This document shows positions 10,553 through 21,869 of a stretch of DNA of 64,000 nucleotides, piece by piece (positions within the stretch are counted from its first letter, which is position 1; each line of letters opens with the position of its first letter). The DNA is from Siderastrea siderea (taxonomy: Eukaryota; Cnidaria; Anthozoa; Scleractinia; Rhizangiidae). Both the position numbers and the translations under genes were made by a program. Location of the stretch: assembly GCA_964030785.1 (NCBI GenBank), contig OZ034967.1:46126033-46190032 (forward strand). The letters are read 5' to 3'. The notes under the pieces are model-generated. The model did not search any database. It had not been told where the DNA came from and saw nothing but the letters and a program-made list of their open reading frames with translations.

Positions 10553-12861
10553 CCTTAACCCTATTTAGTTTGGGCTTTTCTCGTTCCTGAGTCTCGGAGG
10601 GCGTGATTCTCCCCTCCCCCACCCTCAGAACGTCAAGGACAATGGAATTTAACCTGCATTTCGTCCCTTCGTCTTACTGTCTAACTGAAAGAGTATCTCT
10701 ATTCAGTGTTTCCAGGAGTATGCTGGAGCTTGTCTCGTATAAATTGCCTTCGCGATCACCCTAGCTGCACGGTTTTTAATTCGTAATTTTTTTAACAGTT
10801 TTATCCCTAATCGGTACCCGACCTATCCCAGACGCGTACGGGTTTAACAGTAGTCGAAAAGGGACTGCAGTATGACACTGTAGATTTGTATTTCAGTACA
10901 GCAGTTTAATTGCTAAACGGCAAGCTTTATTTCTTTCCGTCGACACTTGCGAAATCGAAGACGCTCCTGCAGGAATGAGTGAGAGCCTGTGTAGGCAGTT
11001 GCTTTATACACGCAAATTTGCATATCTCAAGAACCTTTCATCCAAATAGCGTATTGCCAAGTGAATAGTAAACGAAAAGGTACATCCAAAAACATAGCGT
11101 GTAGGTGTCCCTCATGCTCGCGCCATCGAGCAGGCGTACCAGACGTTTTCAGACGTACCAGACGCGACGAGTGGCTTGCGGCGAGCTAGAAAAATGAAAG
11201 CAATGGGCCATCTTATTCAATGGTTGACATATAATACCCGCGGATACTTTGCGAGGTGCATAGTACTTTTTCGAGCCCCGAGGGTCTAATGGTCTGTCCC
11301 TAAATTAGTACTATTAGTTATCATAAAAGTGCATGTGTGTCATAATTTTGGTAGGGGTATAGAAAGGTCTATCATGAAGGATGTCAGTTTAACTTACATA
11401 TTCCAGTAGATTTGTGAGATACCAAGCAATTGAAGAGAATTTATTTGTTACAGTTAGTTTCTGATCTTGGATTCCTGGGCTTAGCAACTGTACTACTCTG
11501 TTACAAAACAAAGCTCAAGAGTGATTTCTGAGTTCATACATAAAATTACAAATATAAAATTGAGCTTTTTTCATAAAACCGATCAATCTTCTGTACGTTG
11601 ATATTAATAATATTCTTCTCTTTTCCCGTTTCATCTATGTCTAGTTCAGTTTTCCTGTGTTAGTAAACTGAAAGCTATAATAAAGTTTGTTGTTTGTAAA
11701 AAAAAATTGTATATTGTGCTAAGCAGAATTAAGGATGCCCTGGAGCAGATCTCAAAATATATCAAGATTTAACAAACAGAAGCTTTGTGAAGTTCGTGGT
11801 ACCTTAAAAGGTGTCATAAAGCGCTGGAATTTACATTTTGGTGGGTACCCCATCGAGACGGGTTGCCCGATCAGCCGGGCCAAGTTACCCGTTCAGACGG
11901 TTTTCTCACGCTAAAGGTGGGGTAACCCGCCTAACGGGGGTGATGTCCATCCAGCCATCTATCAACATGTCTGCCAACCACTACAAGCCTGGCAACGCTT
12001 TGAGGGATATGTTTTTGTTGGGTCGACTAAAAAGTCATCTCTGTCCTCAGGAAGTGGGAAAAAATCATACACGCCTGGAACGCTAAGTTGGGCAGCCCAC
12101 GAAGAGCTTTGATTTAATCGTTTTTGCAAAGAAGAGACATAAAAGTTCAAAATTACATGCTTACAATAATTCAAAGGAAATAATAATACTGTTGCAATAG
12201 GTAACGACCAAACACGAAGGTTCCCAAAAGGGGTGAACGGGAGCAAGACATAAGTACCCATAAGAAACGTTTTCCAGTGAAAAACTGAACGTCAAAAAAT
12301 GAATTAAATTCAAGAGTGCAGAGCAATAGTAAAAAGAACTGTTAAATATAGTGTCACTGGAGAATCTTCCAGCGTGAACAATCAGTTTGCACAATCTAAT
12401 TTTTGTAAAAAGCTTGAGACGTACAATATGAGAACCATCGAGGCTAAGTCGGGTACGGCCATGACTAACAATGGAAACGTTGTGGTGAACTACTCCTTTC
12501 AGTCGATTTCATATCACGGAGGACACTGTTCATTGCCATTGTTTTCTCAGTAGTCTCGACATTTTTCTGGTCATTAATGTTACAATACAACCTGTTTCTA
12601 GCTTTCGCTAACATCGTGTCGCCCAAGTCTTTCTCTCTGCAGTTATGATTATAAAACTCGTTCGGGAGAATGTTCGTACTCTTGTCGGCCTAATTTTTTT
12701 TGTTTACTTGTAACTACAGTCCTACAGATCTTTTCTTCGTAATCAGTGCCTTAACTCTTATTCCTTTGTGTTTTGTGGTTTCCCTGAAGCGAGAGGGAGT
12801 GAGCGAAAAAATCGAAGCAATTTTCCAGGCTGAATGGGGTTCTCTGACTTGCTATCCATAG
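10553..12861. other. intergenic, nothing recognised
   Basis: Contains an 11-bp direct repeat (CGTACCAGACG, near 11137-11162), a T-run near 11700 and a locally GC-rich patch with GGGTTACC-like palindromic pieces (11840-11940). No gene or known repeat family could be assigned. Confidence 0.35.
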
Positions 12862-12881
12862 GTCGGGATACTCCTCGGTCG

Positions 12882-13350
12882 AGGTGTCAGAACCAGTGTA
12901 TCACGAGTGTTTTTGTCGTTCAGAAACTATCTTCAAAGTAGGCAATACAAACATTATGAGCGCGAGGAGTCCCTTTCCCACCTACCCTCTCTTTCCTTCC
13001 TTCTCCTTTGTCTTTCGTGTGGTTTTGAGGCTGATTGGAGTCAGAAACCTTTGTTTTAGCGTCAGTCGTTCCGGTAAAAACGGGCAAATCTCCAGGAACC
13101 ACCTTTTCAAAATCCAGCTAGATATTTTAAGAAACTGTTGCCAGATGGTGGAAAATGGCTGAATGTCGGCCGATGAGGAGCCCTCCGACCCTTTCTTGGT
13201 CATTAAAGGCCGTTTAATGGTAACATCTAACTGGATTTTTGAATGGTGGAGATGTCTGAACCGGCATGTCTTGAGTGCTTTTTTTCACGTTCAGAAACTC
13301 TCCAAAGTATGCTATGTAAAGGTTATGAGCGCGCTGAGTCCTTTTCAACG
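12882..13350. repeat. diverged direct duplication
   Basis: About 100 bp at 12882-12980 recurs, diverged, at about 13246-13350. Both read GAGGTGTC or GAGATGTC, then GAACC, GAGTG, a T-run, TTCAGAAACT, CCAAAGTA-like text, TTATGAGCGCG and GAGTCC in the same order, about 365 bp apart. No coding function is visible. Confidence 0.5.
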
Positions 13351-13580
13351 CAATAACAGACAGACATAATAACAGCAACGACAAAAAAGACGAAACTAGA
13401 TAAGCAATCGTGAAACAGGGCTATAACTAAATGCCAAGATTACGTATTCCTTCCAGTCGTTGAATTGGTAAAGAAAATATATTGCAAGAGGGGAACACTG
13501 GAACAAGCTGGAACACCACCATAAAGGTCGAGATTTAATTTCGACTTTGAAGACGATATCGCGCCACTATCATCGACTAA

Positions 13581-14245
13581 GCAATGCACTCAGACCAAGA
13601 CCGATAAGCTTACCCAAGAAGCAGAAAGGGCGGGATTGAAAGTTACTGTGGGCAAATTCTAACTGCTGCGAACAAATTCACGAAACCAAGATCGGTAGAA
13701 GTGACGGGGCAAGGAATGGAGGATGTTGATCGATTTGTATATCTGGAAGCTGCCGTTTCAGAAGAAGGTGGAAGCACACAAGACATCCACAACAGATTGG
13801 TTAAAGTGAGAGGGTATTCTTGTGATTGGCAATGATCTTGGGGGAGAAACAGCATCCGTCGACGAAACAACTGGCAAGCTATGTAAGACATGTTCTGGGA
13901 AAGCAAATAAAAATGAGGAAAACAAAATCAACATCTTCCAAAGCGGACGTCTTTTTTACTTATTTAGACTTAGACGTCTTATTTAAGATGGATAAAACGC
14001 AAAACATAGGCGCAGAAGTTCATCGGCGACATCATGAAGAAAGATCAAAGCTACGACTGTAGAGCTGCAACCTGGACCCCGGAAGGGCGACTAAAGCTAG
14101 ACAGTCCCAAAACAACCTGAAGAAGGACGACAAAGAGAGAAAGTGAAAGAGCAGGACAGAAGAAATGAAGTAAGCTACACATCGCAGCGGCGGACAAAGC
14201 TGCTTGGCGGCACGATATACGCGTTAACCAATGATAAACTGGGAC
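13581..14245 (+). pseudogene. non-LTR retrotransposon ORF2 remnant (RT C-terminal region)
   Basis: Pieces in shifting frames match the C-terminal part of animal non-LTR reverse transcriptase proteins. At about 13590-13830 there is a stretch with AGLKV, then VEVTGQGMEDVDRFVYLEA and GGSTQDIHNRLVKVRG. At about 14000-14230, FIGDIMKKDQSYDCRAATW, PEGRLK and AAADKAAWRHDI follow. The segment between them is missing or scrambled and there are several stops. This is a dead copy with no promoter or poly-A tail recognised. Confidence 0.6.
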
Positions 14246-14570
14246 TCGGTAGTATACATTTGGAGAAGAAACGGGGTTTTGTTTTGAATCCAACCAATTT
14301 CTGAAGTGTTTAAACAGTTGTTTTCTTTTTTCTTTTTTCTTCTAATTGGTCGCCACTCTAGGTCGGGATGAATGGAGAATAATGAATAATTAATGAACGA
14401 CAAGGTAAAATGGAAAATGAATATACAAGGAATACTTAGAACTGTGACTCGGTTAGTAGGGCCAATCTGTTAAAGTTGTCTTGGGGGTTGGGAAGAAATG
14501 GGGCCTAATTCTTTGCACAACCATTACAACGCTAAATTTTGGCGTGCTCCCATTGGTCGAAATTGATCCA
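14246..14570. other. intergenic, nothing recognised
   Basis: A T-rich tract around 14320-14345 and otherwise unremarkable AT-rich DNA. Confidence 0.35.
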
Positions 14571-14818
14571 TGACGTGATAGTGTCTCACATCAAATTCCA
14601 TCTGGATGACTTCAAAGAGCACGTGAGGCACTGCCAAGAATTGGAAATGCCGTGCCAGCTTTGCAACATGCCGGATAAACACGCCAGTGAATGCAACCTG
14701 AGGGAAGTGGTGTGGCAAGCGCGTGGTTAACTATGAGGAACAAAATCATAAAGACACCACGTGCCTCCACAGACCAGTGCCATGTCCTCTCGAGTGCGGA
14801 GAGACGGTCAAGTGGTGA
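14571..14818 (+). pseudogene. TRAF-type zinc-finger exon remnant
   Basis: The frame reads FKEHVRHC, MPCQLCNMPDKHASEC, then after a one-base frame change near 14720 reads NHKDTTC, PVPCPLECG and ETVK. It ends at a GTGAGT donor at 14816. The repeated C-x2-C-x(n)-H-x4-C spacing and the CPLECG end are typical of TRAF-type zinc fingers. The frame change makes it a probable pseudo-exon. No RING or MATH domain is in the window. Confidence 0.5.
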
Positions 14819-17174
14819 GTTTATATTTCATAGTTTGAAGCTTTGTAGCTAACACCTGTACTTCAAACTATAAGTTTTTCATTTGGATTTTTCCCTTCGA
14901 ATTGGGTCGGCGAGGTTTACAAACGCGATAGGCATATTTTATGCAAGGCTCAGTTTGGCGTACAGAACACCGTCACTCGAGCAAGGTTACGAGTAGCCAG
15001 TTACGCGGCTAAACATGTCTCCCCGTTCTAAAATAGAGAAAGCAGGACTTTCAATTTTATTTTGTTTTTGTTCATTTTTCACAGAGTTATTTGACAACAA
15101 TTGTACATCCAGACTGCGAGCAGTCGTCCTAATTTCCTTACATTCTACAAACGGTGGAAATGAACAAAGTATGCACATTAACAGTCTCGCTAGCTTAAAA
15201 AGATCACTCGCAGTCTATTGTACATTCTGCGTGCGGATGATTCGACGGTCTTCTCAAACAAATCGCAACGAGAATTGCCCTGTGATCAAATAAGAAACCG
15301 CACGTGCAAATGCCACTCTACTAAAAATAATCTGTTATGAACTATCCTTGCAATTAGCTGGTATGGCAAGCGCTTGAAGGATAGCCTCCGGCGCAGACGT
15401 TCTTTGGGCTGGTCACACACTCCTTCCCCACAAACGTTGGTGGAAGAGGAACACAGGACGGGTATTTAATTGCGATTTGCAAAACGCTCTTTCGAGAAGA
15501 GATGGCATAGACATTGCTTTGTCAAATGGAGCTTTGTTTCAAGCATCATATAAGGCGCACACAAAACGGCGCGAATGCGAGCCGCAGAAAGCATGGTTTT
15601 GAATTTTCGGAATTTTCCGTCGTTTTGTTTCTTCGCATGCTCGCATGTGTCAACAACGAACACATTTGGCTAGTGAAGAAGGCGTTATTGCCGCAAAAAA
15701 CGTCTAGGTTAGTTTAAATTTTCTCACGTGAGATCAGTCAATGCTACGGGGAAGCAATATCTATTGATTGACGTAAGAATAACGCCGCACGGCATTCGCA
15801 GCACGTGTTGTTTTGGACTAAGGTTCACGCGACCAACCATCGCTGAAAGAAATACAGTAGATTCCATGTTGGCAGGAAACGGGGAAAGGCAAAAAAGAGC
15901 AGAGACGGCAAGAAAGATAAATTAATCTCCCTATCTTTCAATTCGCACATACTTCAGGGGTATTATAGTGTGGCTGGTTGTCTTGGCCAAAATTTGGCAT
16001 CGCGTGCCAACCACCAAAACTTAGCCACCACTGAAAAACAAAACTTGCAGGCTCAAATTGTTTGAAGGTTCATCAAATATTGTTTGCCCATTTAGCCACT
16101 TAACTTTTTCTGTGACCTACAAGGAAAATGAGGATCGTTTAGCCATTTCTCTTCCATTTTTCGCGAAATTAAGTTTCCTCACGTTAAATGCCCGTGTTGT
16201 CCAAATTTTGCTTTTTTTTCTTTGATTTCCGAACAAATTCAAACGCCCAATGTGACATGCCCTGAGATTTGCATGGCTGATAACGTTCAAGGACCAGCGT
16301 GCATTCCATTTGATACACATTTTGTGTAAATAACGCTGAATTTTCTATTCGATTTTCAGGTACCTGATTTCGTCACACACCATGGAGTGTTCAGCAGTTG
16401 CGACAGTTTGCCGCGTAAAACTTGTAGTAAAGTGGCTAGAAGAGGAGACAAAGACGACCATATAAAAAAAAAAACAGCTGCGCCACTTTTCACTTCTTGA
16501 GCAGGAGAGAGGAAGCCTACTCTGGCATATACTGGATAGGGTAAGTTTTGTTAAGAGTTGACTTGTAACATGGCGAGGCTGGGTACTTTGATAAAAGAAC
16601 AGGCGATCAATAAGTTTATCAGTAATCAAAGGGTTTGCAACAAGTAAAAAAACTTATTTATCACTGGTCATCCATCGTTCGGACATAAATTAACAATAGA
16701 CAAAATAATAACACTGTTTCTCTGAAACCAATTTCATTTTGTGGGACTCCATTAAAACCACTTTTCGGTATTCTTGGCATGTGCAGCGTAACATCACCAT
16801 CAACTGCGCAGGTGGAGTTGGTATTTTCCGGTGGTTTCTGAAAAAAAGAAATAAAGGTGTCATATTGGACGTCGAAACAGTAAGAACTACTGCATATTAT
16901 TGGGCAAGACTAAAAAATGAACTTAGGCATAGGTATATGTTAATTTCAACTGCATTGTTCCAAGACTCATCTCTGAACTGAGTTCCTTTCATTTCTTTAC
17001 ATGCAGCTTCATCATCGAAACAGCGGACGGTAATTATTAGCCTAAGACACATGTTCTATGCATTCCCAACATGAACAATGAGCAAACATCAATTAAAAAG
17101 AAAGATAAAAAAGACGCAATTGCACAACCAGCAAGACGTTTACAATAGGTAACAAAAAGGCAGTGAAAATATGA
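14819..17174. other. intergenic, nothing recognised
   Basis: Open frames here are short and overlap on both strands without recognisable motifs. There are A-runs near 16465-16480 and nothing else to report. Confidence 0.35.
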
Positions 17175-17762
17175 AGTCTTAAGAGCGGCACCATAAAAGT
17201 TTGCGCATCCTTAAAAGCGGCGTCTTAAGGAGCCTTTGTATAGTCCTGAAAGTCAATAGGCAATTTTAAGACGTCGTAAAAGTGGCAATTTTACAGGGTT
17301 TTAAAAGTGGCAATTTTATAGAGCCTTAAAAGTGGCAATTTTACAGAGTCTTAGAAGTGGCAATTTTAAGGAGCTTTAAAAGTGGCACTTTTACAAAGTC
17401 TTAAATTGGCATTTAGGGAGCCTTAAAAGTGGGACTTGTAAGGCTCCTTAAAAGTGGCAATTTTACAGTCTTTAAAGTGACAATTTTAAGGAGTCTTAGA
17501 AGATTTTACGGCGTGTTAAAAGTGGCAATTTTAGGGAGTCTTACAAGTGGCAATTTTAAGGAGCCTTAAAAGTGGCAATTTTACAGAGTCTTAAAAGTGG
17601 CAATTTTAAGGAGACTTAAAAGTGGCAATTTTACAGAGTCTTAGAAGTGGCAATTTTAAGGAGCTTTAAAAGTGGGACTTGTAAGGTTCCTAACAAGTGG
17701 CAATTTTACAGTCTTTAAAGTGGCAATTTTAAGGAGTCTTAGAAGATTTTACGGAGTGTTGG
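17175..17762. repeat. 25-bp minisatellite with higher-order structure
   Basis: About twenty copies of a unit close to GAGTCTTAAAAGTGGCAATT followed by TTAAG or TTACA; the two endings alternate. The first copies (17175-17260) are degenerate. A larger block containing an odd GTGGGACTTGTAAG copy and a short AGAAGATTTTACG copy occurs twice (ending near 17515 and near 17757), so the array has a higher-order period of roughly 245 bp. It abuts the gag region of the old BEL/Pao element with no spacer. Confidence 0.85.
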
Positions 17763-18815
17763 ATGCAAAGCTAAAAGCTCTACGTCTCAGGATTAAGAAG
17801 CGTGACCAAATCATCGAAAATCGTGACAAGCAAACCATTGAACGACAACGTACTTCTGTAGTTTCACTGGCAGGAGAAATAGATCAGTAAAGAGGATCGA
17901 TCCAGGAGTCTAAGTTTTCTCAGGGAGAGTCAGAAGAACAAGTCGAAATCTGGTCAGAAGAAATAGACAACGATCTGCATCTGGCAGATGATTACGCAAA
18001 TAAATTACAAAAGGGTTATGATCAAATTGTCAAGGAGCAAAGAGAGCATGATCGGGAAGAGATGCGTGAAAAAGATCTGGAGCATGAGAAGCAAATTCTT
18101 AATCAAAAGTTGCAAGCTGCCCTCAAACAAAAGGAACTGGAAGAGAATAGGTCCGCTGTAAAGCTTCCCAAGCTATCCATTACACCTTTTATTGGGACTG
18201 TGATTGATTGGGTGCGTTTTGAAAGTCGGTTTTCTGTGATGGTCGACTCTCAAAGCGTTCCAGCAGTTACAAAGTTCTCTCACTTAAAGGAATTACTGGT
18301 GCCGAGAGTTCGCCAAGCAATTGAATGGTCTGCCATTTAACGTAGAAGGCTATGAGCGCGCAAAGAAATATCTTAGAGAAAAGTATGGTCACAAAGACGA
18401 GGTCACGGGAGCTTATGTCATAAATCTTCTCGAGATGCCAACGATAACGGAAAGAAATGTGGCCAAAGTTCACCAGTTTTACGAAAAGCTTCTCTTTACT
18501 ATTGAGAGTCTTGAAACACTGGGAAAGCTTGAATCAGTCCAAGGCGTGGCGTATTATGTCCTAGTGAAGAAATTGGAGTTCCTGCAAAGTGAGCTCGTTT
18601 CACACGTGCCCAGTGATTGGCGTTCAGGGTCGTTTAAGGAGTTCCTAGAAGCATTACGCAAATGGACAGACACAAATACAACCAGCTCTAAACGTCCTGC
18701 CTTAAGCGATCGTGTTTTTTTCTCGGAGGATCATGCATCTATTGTGGTAGCATTGGGCATGATTCGTCAGACTGCGGCGATATTTCTACGCCCGAGGAAC
18801 GCAAGGCTTTTTTAG
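17757..18815 (+). pseudogene. gag: Gag region of the old BEL/Pao element
   Basis: A Lys/Glu/Gln-rich coiled-coil-like segment (to about 18150) is followed by KLPKLSITPFIGTVIDWVRF, the start of the DUF1759-type Gag domain, and GYERAKKYLREKYGH. In-frame TAA at 17888 and a frameshift near 18310 break it. A further frame change near 18740 separates it from the zinc knuckles. Confidence 0.75.
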
Positions 18816-19543
18816 TAAGCAAAAGGCTTTGTTTTAATTGTGCAGCAGGCCAACATAGTGCCAACAAATGCCCGACCAAGTTGTCGTGCCATACGTGTCG
18901 TAGAAGACACCACACGTCACTTTGTCAACAAGCGTCTGAGCCTAGTTTCACAACTAACATCACTGGATCGCCTGTTATTCATCCGGTTGTCATGATTGAC
19001 GTCAATGGCCGGAAATTCCGTGCTCTCTTCGACAGTGGAGCGAGTCAATCGTATGTGTCGTCCACTTTGATTGAACTTATCGGAGCGCGGGTGGTTAGGA
19101 GTGGAACGCGTCGCATGGCAACGTTATTAAGCGTGACAACAACAAAGTTGCTAGAGTACGACTTGAGTCTGCAGGCGGTAAAAGGAGACTTAGCGTTGAA
19201 CACGCGTCACGTTAATTGACAAAAGGGAGTTACTGATGCTTGACAACCCTCGGTACGCTGAGCAAATTGCTAACCACTCTCATTTGATTGGAATTGAGTT
19301 GGAAGATCAATCATCGGACAGACGTCTACCGGTTCACATCATCCTAGGAGCAAACGAATACGCGCAGATCCGCACATGCACACAACCGCGGGTTGGACGC
19401 CATGGAGAGCCCGTGGCTGAATTTACTCGTTTTGGCTGGGCACTTATGGCACCAGGAATAGAAGCTGATGTGACCGATGGTTTTCTAGCTGTGGATGCTG
19501 TGAGTGATTATGAGAAGCTGTGCAGCTTAGATGTACTTGGGTA
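18811..19543 (+). pseudogene. zinc knuckles and aspartic protease of the old BEL/Pao element
   Basis: Two CCHC-type knuckles are visible (CFNCAAGQHSANKC and CHTCRRRHHTSLC), followed by the DUF1758-type retropepsin with the catalytic FDSGAS motif near 19030. A stop at 19217 and a second open frame (19236-19543, ending in a TAA) show decay. Confidence 0.75.
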
Positions 19544-19574
19544 AGCTGATTCATCAGCAGGTGATCAGTTAGAA

Positions 19575-20945
19575 GTGTACAAAGAGTTTCGTGAACAGCT
19601 GACCCGAGATCCTGAAAAGGGCTGGTACGAAACAGAACTACCGTGGAAAGGAGATCATCCACCTCTCCCAACTAACAAGGAGGATAGTCTACGACGCCTA
19701 CACACTCAACTGTCCAAATTACGCCACATGGGAAAGCTGGGAGAATACGACGCAATCATCAGGGATCAGCTGACAGAAGGCGTGGTTGAGCCGGCTCCTT
19801 TGCAGGCTACAGGAAAGGAGTTTTACATGCCTCACCGAGTGGTTATCAGAGAAACTGCTGAAACTACTAAAATGCGGGTGGTCTATGATTATTCTGCACG
19901 GGGAGCAAAGGAAGCGCCTTCTCTGAATGACTGTCTAGAGCCTGGTCCGGCCCTCCAAAACAAAATGTGCGATGTCTTAGTACGTGGAAGATTCCATTCA
20001 GTGGCCTTCGCTGGAGACATGCGCCGAAAATTTTTACAGGTTCGCATCAGAGAAGGGGAGCATGATGCACTGAGGTTCCATTGGTTGCGTGACCTCCATT
20101 CTACGCAAGTACAAGTCTTCAGGTTTACTAGGGTGCTGTTCGGGCTCGCACCCTCGCCGTTTCTTTTAGGAGGAGTGATTGAACAACACCTGGAGACCTG
20201 GAGCGGGAAACTTCCACAGAGTGTTGCTGAGATTCTTTGCAGCCTACATGTTGATGATCTCATTTCTGGTGGTCCCACTGTCACCAAAGCTAAAGACCTC
20301 AAGTGTGATGTCGTAACAATCTTCTCTAATGCCGGTTTCGAGCTGCACAAATGGCATTCTAACGTGCCAGAGTTAGAAGAAAACCCTCGCGATTGTAACA
20401 ATGACAGCGAAGATACCTATGCCAAGCAGCAGTTAAGTGCAAATGTTTCCGGAGAAGGAAGTAAACTTCTCGGCCTCAAATGGGATAAGGTCACGGACAC
20501 TCTGGCTATTACATTCCCTCAAGAGAGAGCAGAGCCGACCAAGAGAGGAATTCTGGGGAACTTAGCTCGCATTTATGATCTCCTTGGTCTAGTTTCCCCC
20601 ACAACGCTACAAGGAAAGTTCATCTATCGGGAGGCTTGTGAGCTAAAACTAGCCTGGGACGCTCTCCTACCAGACCCCCTTGCTGTGAGATGGAAGCGCT
20701 GGGAGAGCGACTTGCCCGAGAACATAGTGGTAACACGAACGTTTTCGCCCTACCGAGAACCAATCAATGCAGTTGAGCTCCATGCATTTGGAGACGTGAG
20801 CGGACATGGTGTTGCTGCGGTACTATACGCAGTGGTTAGACAAGACTCTGGAACAACACAAGGTCTGGTGGCTGCAAAAGCGCATCTGGCTAAACAGCAA
20901 TTGACCATACCAAGACAAGTTGGTTGCGGGACACATGGCAGTTAA
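19575..20945 (+). pseudogene. pol: reverse transcriptase and RNase H start of the old BEL/Pao element
   Basis: A 456-residue open stretch. MRVVYDYSARGA and SLNDCLEPGP are BEL/Pao RT landmarks. AFAGDMRRKFLQV carries the first catalytic Asp and LHVDDLISGG the YVDD-type pair. YDLLGLVSP and HAFGDVSGHGVAAVLYAV mark the RT/RNase H transition. It ends by frameshift at about 20925, where RNase H continues in another frame. Confidence 0.85.
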
Positions 20946-21564
20946 CTCAGTAGATAACAATCGCCATGCACTAGATGGGTTCCCTGTGACATCAGTCCAT
21001 TGCTGGCTTGACAGCTCTGTTGCGCTCCATTGGATTTGCGGTAATGGCGAGTACCGACAATTCGTGGCGAATCGCGTGAAGAAAATCAAAGATCACGAGA
21101 TCAACGAGTGGAGACACGTGCCGACTGATCAGAATCCTGCTGACCTAGGGAGTCGCGGAGGGACCGTTACAGATGCAGACTTGTGGTGGAATGGACCTGA
21201 TTGGTTGCAAGATCGGCACGCTTGGCCACCAAATCCAGTGACTACAGCCAGTGAAGTAACTGAAGCCGAGTCAAAGATTGTACGAGAGGTGTTAGCTGCG
21301 GGGACCGTTGTCCAGAAGCAAGATGAATTTGATCAGTTGCTTGAAAAACATGATCTGCGGAAAGTCTTACGAGTATGCGCCTGGGTTGAGAGACTTGTGT
21401 TCCCGTCGCAGTACTTCGAGCATTGCTGCGCCAATAACGACAGCAGAAATTGAAGCTAGAACCACCTGGTGGATCCGTAGAGTTCAGACGCGTTCAGAAC
21501 ACTTCCAAGGTGGCCAGTGACAAGCTACAACTCAATCTTCAACCAAACGGGGAGGAAATCCTAG
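20920..21564 (+). pseudogene. RNase H C-terminal part of the old BEL/Pao element
   Basis: CWLDSSVALHWICGN and VPTDQNPADLGSRGG are conserved BEL/Pao RNase H landmarks, followed by the linker toward integrase. A frame change near 21440 occurs before the younger element interrupts the sequence at 21565. Confidence 0.75.
21560..21564 (+). repeat. 5-bp target site duplication (left copy)
   Basis: CCTAG directly precedes the 5' LTR and recurs directly after the 3' LTR at 27800-27804. Five bp is the usual target duplication length for BEL/Pao integrases. Confidence 0.9.
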
Positions 21565-21847
21565 TGTCGAGTAGACTTCACTCAAGAACTATTATGAACA
21601 GACTTTATTCATTGGATTTGTTTTCACTGTAAATATGTAGTTGCGAACATTGCGGTCAGCGGTTATGACTTTTAAGATAGAACCCGTATGCAAGGCACAT
21701 GGTTTTGGTTTTCGTTCTTGTTAGGTTTAGGCCGCCATTACTAGTTGTTGTTCTTATTTGATGTGATTTCTACGGCTTGAAGCAATACAATGCTATTCTG
21801 ATCATCTCTGCCTACACTCTTTGATTACTACTCGTGTTTACACGACA
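21565..21847 (+). repeat. 5' LTR
   Basis: Starts TGTCGAGTAG, ends CACGACA, 283 bp. It is 99% identical to the copy at 27515-27799: A/G differences near 21722 and 21843, and a 2-bp indel near 21750. Confidence 0.95.
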
Positions 21848-21851
21848 TTTT

Positions 21852-21864
21852 TGGTGCCGGGACC
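21852..21864 (+). promoter_or_regulatory. primer-binding site
   Basis: TGGTGCCGGGACC lies 4 bases after the 5' LTR. It begins TGG, as expected for pairing with the CCA end of a tRNA primer. I have not identified the tRNA. Confidence 0.75.
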
Positions 21865-21869
21865 AGGAT

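Noticed and set aside
11838..12086. GC-rich ORF with palindromic GGTAACC-like pieces
   Set aside because: No protein similarity recognised and the inverted pieces are too short and irregular to call terminal repeats.
17175..17762. Regular 25-bp repeats resembling a CRISPR array
   Set aside because: Repeats are directly adjacent with no unique spacers, the setting is eukaryotic and no cas genes are present; it is a minisatellite.
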